Origin: Phytophthora sp. 'mugwort'
Taxonomy: Eukaryota > Oomycota > Peronosporomycetes > Peronosporales > Peronosporaceae
Reading direction: 5' to 3'
Length of the DNA stretch: 64,000 nt
NCBI GenBank assembly: GCA_033558025.1
Contig: JAUCEF010000010.1
Location: 707,001-771,000 of the forward strand
The notes under the pieces were generated by a model that saw only the letters and a list, made by a program, of their open reading frames with translations, had not been told where the DNA came from and did not search any database. Made by a program: the position numbers and the translations under genes. Below, one piece after another: positions 10,900 through 21,419 of the stretch (its first letter is position 1; each line of letters begins with the position of its first letter).

Positions 10900-13130
10900 G
10901 CGGACTGCAGCCGGGTGGGCTCCACATGCTAGCCTGCTGCTTATGGGGTGAGATTGTTAATGAGAATTTGTGCTTATGCTGGACTGTCAGCAAGCACATA
11001 AGCAGCAACGGTACGAAAATTACTTGGCGCTCATTGGCTCCTCACAGGTGTCAGTAAAACGCCTCCATCAGCAAGCACATAAGGAATACGGTAACCCCGC
11101 TACAATACCCATATGTTAGATAACCATTGGCATATAGAATACTGGATAGTAGATCGATGATATGAATATTGATTGAGGATACGAGAAACCAGAACCCATA
11201 GCTGTTTTTGTCTTGAGCTATATTGATCCATCGATTAAAAAAAGACACGATCATGATTGCAATCCAAATTTCGGTGCTTCGTTGGGTACAAAGTACAAGA
11301 AAACTGGTGTGGGCGATATCATCGCATTGACATTATAAAACTATTTAAAATGGTTGACCTTGGACCCAGTCTTCACCAAGAGCTGTATGAGCATCTCCGC
11401 AAAAGCTTGAAGATTTCATCACATTCGCTGATCCCAATACCGTGCGGCGTACTCCATTAAACACAAACAAACCTGAGCTTGTTATCATAGACGATTACAG
11501 TAATGATAAGCTAATCCATTCTCCCACTACTATATACTCGCGGGAGGCATTTCAAGTTATCAAGCACATTCCTAAGCCACAGTTATTTTGCAACCCATAA
11601 GATGATACGTTTGAAGAGTAAAATAGTTGCAATTCTACGACCCAATAGTAAAAGCGGCTGGAAAATGATTGTCTGCGATTTCAAGGTAATGCCATAGACG
11701 ACAAAAATAATGTTTGTATATAATAGAGCAATATATCGAGGCAAAGGTCAAATCTTACTCGTAGTAAGTGTAAAAAAGTCAACTACGATAAAACTTTAAT
11801 GAAGTAATTAATCTAGCTGATATTTAAACTTGGACTTCCAACCAGCGCCAATATTCGGTGGTACGGTAAGCCGCATATAACGTGACACAAGATGTTAGAT
11901 AGGTAACAAAGTTGTCAAACTCATGTAATTTGCTTATTATTTTGAATCTCGTGCTCGCTGATTAACTAAATACTAAATTTATTAATACCGTGTTCCTGGA
12001 AGTGAGGAGCAATCGCAGCTTGTCATCAATCCGTCGATTATAATTTTAACGTATTGGCTGCGCTGCCAATATAGACGATGCTCTCATCGGCGCTGTGATC
12101 TTATATACACACATCCAAATATATCTATATAAAGTTGTTATATTTATTGATTATCGTTTAAATATGATCTTATGCATATACATTACAGCGTCAAGCTTTA
12201 CATCAAGCTTTTTATTAAAATCGACAGGTCAAATCTTAAACCAAGGTGGATACAAATCGTCGTGGAAAGACCAATTTTCTGGTTCGGCTGCCGACATCCG
12301 AGATGCTGTCTGCGCTGTTCGATCAATTAGTATGACGCCATACAATTTCAGAACCCTACCTTCAAAATCGAAATACGACCGACTGCTGGAACCGTATCTA
12401 CGGTCAGCATTACCCCCTGAACTGGATCTAGCAAGAATCCAATATTAACGCAATCATCCAAGCTACCCTTGTAAGTGCCGGTGCTGATCTCATCGATAGC
12501 TCAGGAAACAACGTTTTCTATATCCAGTTAACCTAAAGCAGCGTATACTATGCAGCCGAGGTTGATTTCTACCCAACTCATTCGGGTCTTTCAGCTGGAT
12601 ATACGAGTCCTGCTTTCTGGTCTATACTCAGCTGGTGGCACCGGTCTGCCTAGCATTACTCGTGTATCCCTCGTCTAATTATTGACAACTGTGTTTTAAA
12701 ACAAAAATATTGGACTAGAACTTGGTACCTATCTATCTGCGAAGCAACTATAACGTGTGCTCAGCTATCAAATATGACCCCTCAAGCCCATCCAACTTCG
12801 TCATATATCGTATGCTGCGACGTGATAAAACAAAATGAGGTATGTTTGATCAGCAGATATTCTGAGCGCATTCGATCGGGATTGAAGAGTGTGACATCAA
12901 CAATGCAAGAAATCTTTTGATGGCATTGATTACACGGACCAACCATCACGCTAACAGCCACATTTCCGACAGCACCGGCAAAAAAGCGTAAAACCCCAAG
13001 AACACTACCAAATTTGGACGATTTTGAGGATGAAGTCGAATCACCCTTTCTGTGCCACTCAGTTTGGTAGATATATATTTATCCAGCTCTTGCTCCCCGG
13101 CAGATGTGCTTAGCGGTGGTGAACTTTACT
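10900..13130 (+). pseudogene. AT-rich block with eroded, unassigned coding sequence
   Basis: This block is clearly more AT-rich than its surroundings. Although no long frame survives, several plus-strand stretches read like real protein. About 11245-11330 gives CNPNFGASLGTKYKKTGVGD. About 11410-11575 gives EDFITFADPNTVRRTPLN, then ELVIIDDYSNDKLIHS. 12200-12440 gives SGQILNQGGYKSSWKDQF and ADIRDAVCAVRSISMTPYN. About 12435-12630 gives a one-stop stretch with LVSAGADLIDSSGNNVFYIQ. The IIDD could be a Walker B motif, but there is no matching Walker A. I do not recognise the family. A decayed DNA-virus-like or Polinton-like insertion is one possibility, but this is speculative. A minus-strand frame at 10592-10858 (88 residues) overlaps its left margin and is also unassigned. 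Confidence 0.35.
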
Positions 13131-14619
13131 TGCTCAAGTGGTGGAAAAAGGTATCCTGAGAATGACGAACACCCTAGCTTTGGGATTCGTGGTCAGATCA
13201 ATCCTGGCAATTTCAGCTTCAAGTGCAATGTCCGAGAGTAATTTCTCTGACGATGGCAATGCATTTGGGGTCAAACGAAGTATGTTGAGTCCATCGGTAC
13301 TGAACGACATACTATTCGCCAGGTCAAATGTAGATGCCGTGATGGAAGCTAGACAAAGACGTACACGTATAAGAAAGATACATTTCTCACGGCTACCCGA
13401 AATCAAAATGGCGGCCAGCCGCGGCTGCCCGAACGATATCTACGGATGTCCATGGACACCCGGATCGGGTCTTCGACCTGGTACGGTCGGATACCGACAG
13501 CCTGTTTTCAGCGTTTTGCGACCTCTGATTCACATACCCCCCTCCCCTTTTTTGAGATATTTTTGCTTTCGATTAATGGTGTTAATTAAGATTCTCCGCT
13601 CTGGTTTTGACTTAACATGTACACTGTTTTGAGGCTGCTTTTCGCAGTGAAAGATAAAGAGACCAACCACATGGCTCATACTACACAAACATAGTTTTTT
13701 TTTTTTTTTTGGTTTGGGGGTTTCATATCACCTAACGCAATCACCAAATATTCTTATACAGGAGGAACAAAAATAAGCAATGGTTGAGTGAAAAAGTTTT
13801 CTATTTACGGATGCATACTAAGTTATCTGCCAATATACCGGCGGCTTCCTGGCTTGCAGTATATTCTCTGCGTGAAGATGTCGCGCAACCTGAATCACTG
13901 ATCGTACGAGTTCTACGACGTTGGAGACACTCCAGTCCCTGTTCCTGAAAATATGGCCGTTCGGCACGAACTACCCTGGGAACGTCCGTCATCAAGTTTA
14001 TGAAGTAGTCTTTGATTCGAGGCGCATCCTCGGACTGCCTATGAGCGAGCCGTTGCCAGAAGGGTAGCAGGACATGCTCACGATTGACATCGTTGAGTTA
14101 ATCCACTATGTGCGTACTAATTCCTGAGGCAAGCGAATCGGCTTCGCGTAGAAGAATACCTCCGTCCGAACGGTGGTTCTCGGCGCTATCGGTACGGCAG
14201 CAATTCGATGGTGAAGGCACGCTTGCTGCCACTCCTCATGATTCAAGAGTGTAAGTTTATCAAAAAGTAGCGTATGAGCCGGAAATTAGGATCACAGTTT
14301 ACTAGTCTAAAGCAGAATTCTTTTTTCCCATGCGCCTCTAAAGCAGTCCTTCACCCCCCACCCCCTCCTCGTCACCAACCCTTTCTTTCATTCACGTTAT
14401 GCACAAGTTTACCCCGATTGAGTAGAATAATTAATGTGGCTCCAAATTTAAAACTTCGAAATATTATCTGATTTCTTGGTATACTTTAGTCTCTATGAAG
14501 TTAGTTGTTTACAAAGATGACATTTCAATCCAATTGATTGAGTCTCTTACCGCCAACCTTCGCGCAACAGGACTGCGTTTGTGTTGCAGCCCTCCACTTG
14601 TGCCCTATGTGTCGTAAAT
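13131..14619. other. Intergenic, unassigned short frames
   Basis: 13134-13406 is open on both strands; the minus frame (MSFSTDGLNILRLTPNALPS) looks more protein-like but shows no domain. A run of 18 or so T lies near 13697. 13801-13995 minus is another short unassigned frame. Nothing here supports a gene with confidence. Confidence 0.4.
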
Positions 14620-16720
14620 CTGCGTCGTGTTGCGTTTATTCATCAGTGCTCGGCCTGCACGCGTCGACAGTGTCAGCAATGGAAATGTACCACTCAAGTT
14701 TACAAGACACCTCGACAAGGGCGAGCCGAGCAAGTGCAACTACGCCAAAACTCATCAACTGCAGCTTCAACTGCGAACGCTTGTTCATGATTGCCGAAAT
14801 GGCTCAAAGCAAAGGATTGGTCCCGAAACCGATCGCAGCGTGAGCCACAGATCACTCAGAAGCTCGCATGCTCGAGGAGCAATGCTGCGAGTGCCAGACA
14901 ATGCAGCACGTGTCCAGCAATTTCTGCTGCACGATATGTTTTTGCCTCATGACGACGGGCACGTTTCTCTGATCCATAGCGCGTTGTTCGCTGGGCAAGA
15001 AACAAGCCTGGGATGTCGCCGCATTCGGGTGGGCGTTCACGTCACGTTCGTCCAGAAGCAGGCCACAACGCAAAAAACACACTTCGTCCCCCGATTGTCC
15101 CCCAAGCAGACTGCCGCAAGCAACCATACGTACCGCGCTGTGGACAGCGCTCACGCAGCAGATGCACTTTCGCATTGGCATGAATGTCGGCCGCACTGCA
15201 CCTTTCAGCCTCAAGTGGACAGACTGAGGGTACTCAGGCAGCCACAACCTAGCCCAGCCCATAAGCGCATCTTGCTTGCTCGTTGGTGTCCAACACGCCC
15301 AAATTCGGGACACTGTAGTTGTCCGCAAGCGCGATGAACAAGCGTCTATCGAATTTCTATTAACGTTTCGCCCCGACTCTGATCCCAAGTACACGAGCGC
15401 ACACAATATGACGACCGGCGACCGTCACATGGCTACATGCACCAGGCAGAAACAACAGGCCTCGCAAGCGGACGGCAAAAGCGTGTCACAACAAATACGG
15501 TGACGGCGCCGCCTACGTGTTAATGTATCTGCTAGCGCGACTTGTCGTCGAGTGGGCTGTAATCGGGGCTTGGTGGCTGGCAGATGGTCGGACAGCGTGA
15601 CTTCCCTTTCCCCGCGAGTACTGAACTGTGCCGAGTACTGTACCGGTGAGCCTATTCACAAATTCGATCGGAGTAAACACGGCGTGCATATTCCGAACCC
15701 GACGCATGTTGCAGTATCATTTTCCCATACCCGATGCGAGACCAGAGAATGGACTGCGACGGGCGGTTTTCGGTCTCCGTAAACGTCAATGCCCATATTC
15801 CGGGAACCGATGTTATTGCCACGTCTCTTTCGCTTAACCCGATGTATCTCTCGCGCTCCACTGCTGCGGCAACGGCTCCGCGTGCGAGATACACGCGCCT
15901 GCATCGTGTTCGCCAATGTGGCGCGCTTACAGTGGCCAAACGGTTCAAACTCCATTCATCACCTGTACAGGTACACGATTATGAGGCCAGCCGCGTGGTG
16001 CCAGAGTATTCTGCCTGCCCGGCCCAGGGGGCCCCAGCTGCGATCAATTGGAAACGCCTGCCGAAGACACATCATTGATGGCCCTCAACGGTTCGCTGGC
16101 GACAGTGGCCCACGTTCTGCATGCCGCGTAGTGTATCGATGTCATTTAGCTGACATGGAGCCCGGCTCGCTTCCCTGACTTGCTGTGCTCATGGGGCCCG
16201 CTTCTTTGATGCGACCGGAGCAGAGCCAATGCAAGCAGCCATTGATTCGCTCGTTTGCCCCAGTGGAGTACATGTAGCTTCAAGGTGCAAGCCACACGTG
16301 GCTGACGACCAGTACTAGTAATTGCCAAGGTCGGCAGCTGGACTCTAGCCTGAAGCTGACGATCGTGCGGTTACGTACGGAAGAACGGCACGTTGGACAC
16401 GTCTTCTTCTCTCTCTCTTTCTCTCCGTGGCGTAGTTACAGCGGGCTTGGTGAGCGCTCGGCCGTTATTGGTGAGCCGGTCTGCTCTGGGATGGCCGTAA
16501 TAGTAGAGGCTTAAATTTTAGACTCGTTGGAGTTTACGGCCACCAGCCTGGCCGTATACAGTACTGTATCCAATCTGGATTGCGATAAATTTTCGAGCCG
16601 TACCGGACGGCATATAAGACGGCATATGCAATGCAGTGTTGACCACGGAGCTGCAGGCCCGCGTCTCTCATTCCAGACTTTCGCGAGAGCGCTGTCAGCA
16701 TGAGGAGCCGGGTGTTTTTT
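14620..16720 (+). repeat. Dispersed repeat, copy A (inverted partner at 21420-23450)
   Basis: It aligns with the reverse complement of copy B over about 2.1 kb. Strongest matches are at 14650-15340, 15600-15960 (for example ccgaacccgacgcatgttgc at about 15697) and 16000-16080. Weaker matches run on to gcatatgcaatgcagtgttg near 16623. It contains a 236-codon open frame (14627-15337) and reading frames on the other strand, but none stays open in both copies, so I do not call a gene. No known transposon domain is recognisable. It may be a non-autonomous or very eroded element. Confidence 0.7.
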
Positions 16721-16782
16721 TCGTGGCGCACTACATGTTCTGCAGTGATAGTCTTGGAGTGTCGAGGTCGCTCTGATTTATT

Positions 16783-16851
16783 GGTGAGACCAAGAAGTCA
16801 AGATCTATTAAGAGAACTCGACAGAATAGATCTTGACTTCTTGGTCTCACC
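16783..16851. repeat. Perfect 27-bp hairpin with 15-nt loop
   Basis: The left arm 16783-16809 begins ggtgagaccaagaagtcaag and is an exact reverse complement of 16825-16851. The loop is 16810-16824. It lies just past the end of repeat copy A and about 480 bp upstream of the zinc-finger gene. It could be a foldback/MITE remnant, a small-RNA precursor or a recombination scar. Confidence 0.85.
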
Positions 16852-17238
16852 AGATAGCAGGTGGAGGAGCAACTCGGTGGGTTCCAGTGTCGTGTGGTTG
16901 CTGTTACCGTCGCGTTGCTCGAAAAAGAGAGTTGGACTGATACCACCGCGACATGCTATTCTTCTAGCGTACCAAAAGGGTCCGCTTCGAGCAGTTCGGC
17001 GGTTTTGCTTTTCATGGAGGCAAATCGGTGTTGCTTCACTTGATGCTGCTTGGGTCTGCGTCGCAACAGCCTCAATGTGCGGGCAAGTCCATCAAGTGCA
17101 CTCTATTCATAGCCGCGCCCAAGTTGGGGCTCAACGTCTCGTTCGCGACGCAGTGCTCGCCCGGACACGGCGTTGGGAGTGGTGGCGTACAATACATGTA
17201 CAATGCTCGGAGCTAATCTTTTGATGTGTCCTCCGCCC

Positions 17239-17245
17239 CCATTTC
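17239..17245 (+). promoter_or_regulatory. Possible oomycete initiator (INR-like)
   Basis: ccatttc fits the oomycete initiator consensus YCAYTYY and lies 88 bases before the zinc-finger start codon. Such a short match also occurs often by chance. Confidence 0.25.
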
Positions 17246-17332
17246 AAGGGACGAGAGACGATCCCAGTAGATGGGTCTTCCAGCTGGAGCGTTTTTGCAG
17301 CGGCGAGGGTAGGGGTCCATCAGCTTCGCCGT

Positions 17333-18169
17333 ATGTCTCGCAAACCTGACACTCAATCGCGGCGGGGCCCGCACTCGACCTCAACTCACTTTTCAATTTG
17401 GAGCGCGCCTGTCGAAACGCCTTCACCCTCTCAGCCAAAAGCAACTTGCACTAGCATGTCCGGTAGCACCGTCGTCCAGACCAACAACCTGATGAGTCAG
17501 TCACGTTTCCGCGACTTGTTGCAGGACCGGCCGTTTGAATGCCCTGTACCGCTGTGCGGCGGCCGCTTCCACCGCAAGTTCACCCTGCACGAGCACATGA
17601 AGACGCACACGGGCGAGCAGCCGCATCAGTGCCCCATCCCGTCCTGCGGCAAGCGCTTCAGCACGTCCGGTAACCTGGCACGTCACAAGCGCCTGCACTC
17701 GCTGCACAAGATGGAGTGTCCCGCGCCCGGCTGCACGCGCATTTTCACGAGCAAGGACATGCTGGCCAAGCACCAGAAGGTGCACAACGGCAACTCCGTC
17801 CACACATGCGTCGTCGGCGACTGCGGCAAGACTTTCAGCACGGCCGGCAACCTCACACGGCATATGAAGACTCAGCACCGCTCGGTGCCACTCCCAGTCA
17901 ACTCTCGCAGCTCGCGACAACAGCAACACCGTCAGCATATCCAGCGACAGCAGCAGCTTCGGCAGCAACAAGAGTCAGTCAAGGTGGTGTCCCCCATCAT
18001 GACGTCTCAATCCCCGTGCGATGAGTTCCCCGTGCTGGACTTCGACATGATGGCGTTCCTGCCCCCTGTCGAGGACCAGCTGCAGCAATTTTCGTTCCTG
18101 AATCCGCCGATGGACCCGGAAGCTCTCTCGGATGAGGACTTGAAGGACCTGCTCGAGTGTTTGTTCTGA
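17333..18169 (+). CDS. C2H2 zinc-finger protein, four fingers, acidic C-terminus
   Basis: Intronless, 278 residues. Four C2H2 fingers of the C-x4-C-x12-H-x3-5-H type (residues about 70-92, 100-122, 129-151, 159-182) are joined by short linkers; the first linker is HTGEQP, close to the TGEKP linker of DNA-binding fingers. A glutamine-rich stretch follows (about 196-213). The last 45 residues are acidic and hydrophobic (DFDMMAFLPPVEDQLQQF, then SDEDLKDLLECLF), like a transcriptional activation domain. This suggests a nuclear DNA-binding transcription activator; target unknown. The upstream start at 17333 is in a low-complexity Ser/Pro region, and Met42 (17456) is a reasonable alternative start. 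The gene sits between two inverted repeats and appears intact. Confidence 0.85.
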   Translation: MSRKPDTQSRRGPHSTSTHFSIWSAPVETPSPSQPKATCTSMSGSTVVQTNNLMSQSRFRDLLQDRPFECPVPLCGGRFHRKFTLHEHMKTHTGEQPHQCPIPSCGKRFSTSGNLARHKRLHSLHKMECPAPGCTRIFTSKDMLAKHQKVHNGNSVHTCVVGDCGKTFSTAGNLTRHMKTQHRSVPLPVNSRSSRQQQHRQHIQRQQQLRQQQESVKVVSPIMTSQSPCDEFPVLDFDMMAFLPPVEDQLQQFSFLNPPMDPEALSDEDLKDLLECLF

Positions 18170-18920
18170 GTGGATCTGGGTCAGAGTGCCTCAAAAAACG
18201 CACTAGCTTTGTATGAGTATGTAGAGTCGATAGCTAGCTGGACAAGAAGCTCCTGTCTCGAATGGCGCGTTTATTTAATGCGAAAATGCAATGCACGTAT
18301 CAAAACGCACTCTCTTTCCACTGTTCTCAGTCCTGAGCTCCTGTCGCCATCAACGCCTTCAATCTGGAAAGCAAGTCTCAACTCGAATCGGCTCAACTTC
18401 GACGCGCAGTGAAGGGCGATTGGTCACGTTGGTGAGACGTTCACTCGCTTGAAACCATGTGCGCCAACAGGAGGCTCATTTAACTCGACAGTGGGAGCGA
18501 TACTGAGCATCATCACGCATGTGTGGTTGCCGTGTGGCAGAGTGAGTGGCCGGCAGTAACTCCTGCCGCAGAGCCAGATTCTATTAATAAGTATTCAGTG
18601 TGCCACGCTCCAGACCAAGCTGCGTGAGATGCTCTCCAAGCAGCAGCGCACGTATGCCTAGACAACCTGATCTCATGCCGTTCGTGGGGGATCCACTGGA
18701 CCCCCCACGTGGACTTCTACTAGCTACCGGTAGGCAATACTTACTAGAGAGGGCGTTGTGGTGCTTTCGCTCGCTCGCTGAGCGCGATTGTTGACTGTAA
18801 CGAGCTCGACTACTGAGACCAGCAAGTACTATTGAAATAGAAAACGGACTAGTTTCAATATCGAGTTAACGAGGTGAAGTGTAGCCATTCCTCTAGGTCT
18901 CTATTGCCCGATAGCTCTAA
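18170..18920. other. Intergenic between convergent genes
   Basis: This holds the 3' flanks of the zinc-finger gene (plus) and the 746-residue gene (minus). A near-perfect hairpin around cgtgggggatccactgg lies at about 18680-18707. No gene is supported, although a short frame at 18600-18663 (ATLQTKLREMLSKQQRTYA) is protein-like. Confidence 0.45.
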
Positions 18921-21242
18921 TCAGTCTAACTTGGACGACGCACGGCCGCTACCGATTTGTGCCATGGCAGAGCCCGAAGAGAATTCGGTCAGTAGCGATT
19001 TCATAATCTGCCGTAAGTTGTTCCGCAGCGCCGTAAACTGCAGCGCCTCCGCCTGACCGCGGTCTTCTTCTTTTTTCGCCTTCTTCTCGTCGTCATCGTT
19101 TGCATCACTCAGCACTTGTTGTTCAAATTGCTGCTGCTGGCGAGCAGCCTCCGCAGCAGCAAATGTCGGGTACTCGAATGACCGCGTGAAGCCGGCGTAG
19201 ACCTGCTGCAGACTGCGCTGTAGCTCCTTTTGCATTGCGGGTCTCAATGCTGCAAGAACCTTCTCCAGACAATCCAGTAGAAACACAGCGTCCTGGAGCT
19301 ATAACAATAACATCAGCGACATTAGATGGATACATCCATTCGAGCACATTGCGGTGAGCTTGCGCATTTCCTTGCGTACCTTCTTCATCGCATCGAGATA
19401 CGACTCGCATCGTTGAGGAAACACAGACTCCGACATAAATACCTCCCAAATGTCGACTTTTGCCGCAGTTACACCCATCGGGGAGCGGACCTGCACTTCA
19501 TGCTGGTAAAATGAAAGTGCAAGAAGAAGTTCTTCGGCCACAAATTGCTCTCGCAAAGTGGGAAATAGCCCAACAACCTTCGGAACGCGAGTAATGTACG
19601 TAGCAAAACCAGCATGCCACAGTGCACACTCACCCAGGAGACGAATAAGTGCCGGGAACCAGCGTTTCTCCAGGTGCATGGCTTGTTGCTCCTTGTCCGT
19701 GTCATTGGCAGGCGTTGACGGGAGCAGCATGAGCAGAGTTCGCAGCATGCCGCTCTCATGGAGCTTCTCGGTGGTTGTGCGTGCGTTAGGTGATGCAAAG
19801 AGCAGGAAGTGCAGTAGCTGCAGAAATACCACAGCTAGCTCGTCATCTACACCATCGTCATCATCATCATCAGCCTCCAGAGAATCAGATTTGTTTTCTG
19901 CAGCAGCAATCTTTCTCTGATACGAAGAAGCACTTGGTACCGATACAAGCTGGTGAATTTCTTGCGCGATGATAGGCAGCAATTCTTGAATGACCAATGC
20001 TAAACCTTGCTGTGCACGCTGGGCTGTACGCTGACGGAACTCTTCTGAGATTGCCAGCTCAGCCAGAACTCGATAGACTAGATGCTGCGGCTGCTGGATG
20101 CGATGGTGGTGCTTCGAAGCAGTGGCTTTTGTTTGATGCCTTTGGAGAAATCCTATCAGCTCCTTCAGCCGCCATAAAGCGTTGCGACTGGTGCCAGGAA
20201 AGCGCAGAATACGGTCTCGCAATACGTATAAATATCTGCTCCACTCGCCACGCGGACCATACAGAGCGACCGGCGCGGAACTGTGCTTGCCTTCTTCCGC
20301 CCCTGGTAGCTCGTCCTTGTCTTCAGGTGGTCGATCTACCAACAGCCGCACAATGGCAACAAGTTCGTCATCTAGACGCCACTGTTCCCATTTCTCCATG
20401 GACACGGCCTCAAAGGACGACGAGAACGTGTGTGAAGCCAGATATCGCAGCTTTTCAATCCTCGAGGCCATCGACTTAGGTGACGACTGATAGTTCCACA
20501 TGGGAATGCGATGAGCGCGAGGCTCCGGCAAGTGTCCCTCGTACACTTCATTCAGATCGTCTGGGTCTTCCTCGGCCGCATATTTCTCCATAAATTCATC
20601 CTCGTCTTTCTCTTTCTTCACCTGCGCTACATCAGAAAGCTCGTTTTTTCTCCTCTGATCCTGCTGGGGCTGCCTCACTACCAGTGACGACAGCAGTTCC
20701 TCCACTCGTGAGTCTTCCGGCGTCTCCAAACATACGCGGAAGACTAGCAGCAACAACGATGCCGCCAGCAGCCCACTGCCTTCTAAGCCGCGTGATCTCT
20801 GCGCTGCACTAGGCCCAGGGGATGGGCCCTGATCGTTCAGGAACGCCACGCCGTCTAGCAACGTGGTCGTCACGGGGACCTCTATCGCCATGAGACAAGT
20901 CGATTTATCAGCGGATATGCGTCTGTAGAGCTCCGCCAGCGCCTCAATCGATGTCTCTTGGACCTGCGGGAAGTCGAACTGCAGTTGCATGTACGCATCT
21001 TGCGCCAGTCGCTCGCTGTCGCCACTGGGGGATCCACTAGACAGGAAGAGTCCAGTATACTCCTGGGTTAATTTATTGCCTCCCTTGGTGCTATCAGAGC
21101 TGGATCCACGATCAGCATCGTCAGCAGAAGGCGGCAAAGATGGAGAGAGCGAAGAGACACCGCTAGTCAGTGCAGTGTTCTCCTGCAGAGCCGCCACGAG
21201 CTGCTGGATGAAGAGCTCTCGGTCCGCGTCCATGCTGGTCAA
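18921..21242 (-). CDS. Unrecognised conserved-looking protein, two exons, 746 aa
   Basis: Exon 1 is 21242-19380 and exon 2 is 19298-18921. The intron 19299-19379 (81 bp, gtacgc...tatag) joins LDAMKK to LQDAVFLLDCLEKV in frame. Without the splice, exon 1 reads 26 more codons to a TAG that forms the acceptor. The protein is largely alpha-helical, with an acidic linker (about residues 215-240, EKYAAEEDPDDLNEVYEG) and an Asp run (DDDDDDGVDDE, about residue 460) before a hydrophobic helical stretch (LAVVFLQLLHFLLFASPNA). Exon 2 contains a Q/E/K-rich coiled-coil-like segment. There is no signal peptide and no membrane topology typical of a transporter. A helical-repeat scaffold or assembly factor would fit, but I do not recognise the family. 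Coding quality and splice sites are good. Confidence 0.8.
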
Positions 21243-21419
21243 CGTCGTTTAGGTACATTTCATAACTTAAAGGAGAGATATTTGTTGACCACACTAATTG
21301 GCTATTCGTTACTACTTATATAAAATAACGTTTAAACGTAAATAAAAGTACATTCTGCAGCATCAAGTCGACAGCCTCCTGTTTGCTCGCCCTTTACAAC
21401 GATCATATCAAATATGCCC
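21243..21419. promoter_or_regulatory. Likely promoter region of the minus-strand gene at 21242
   Basis: Short AT-rich spacer upstream of the start codon, between the gene and repeat copy B. A C-run lies at 21418-21426. I see no specific motif. Confidence 0.3.

Noticed and set aside
14627..15337. 236-codon plus-strand frame inside repeat copy A
   Set aside because: It is not open in the inverted copy B, where frameshifts occur, and it has no domain. The frame on the other strand is equally conserved because the DNA itself is similar.
16700..17224. 174-codon plus-strand frame across the hairpin
   Set aside because: Part of it is a translated palindrome (VRPRSQDLL...DLDFLVSP), and it overlaps a similar minus frame. 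No protein-like features outside that.
17501..17971. 156-codon minus-strand frame opposite the zinc fingers
   Set aside because: Antisense shadow of the C2H2 gene.
19558..20490. Plus-strand frames of 100-160 codons
   Set aside because: Antisense to the 746-residue gene, with biased Ser/His composition.
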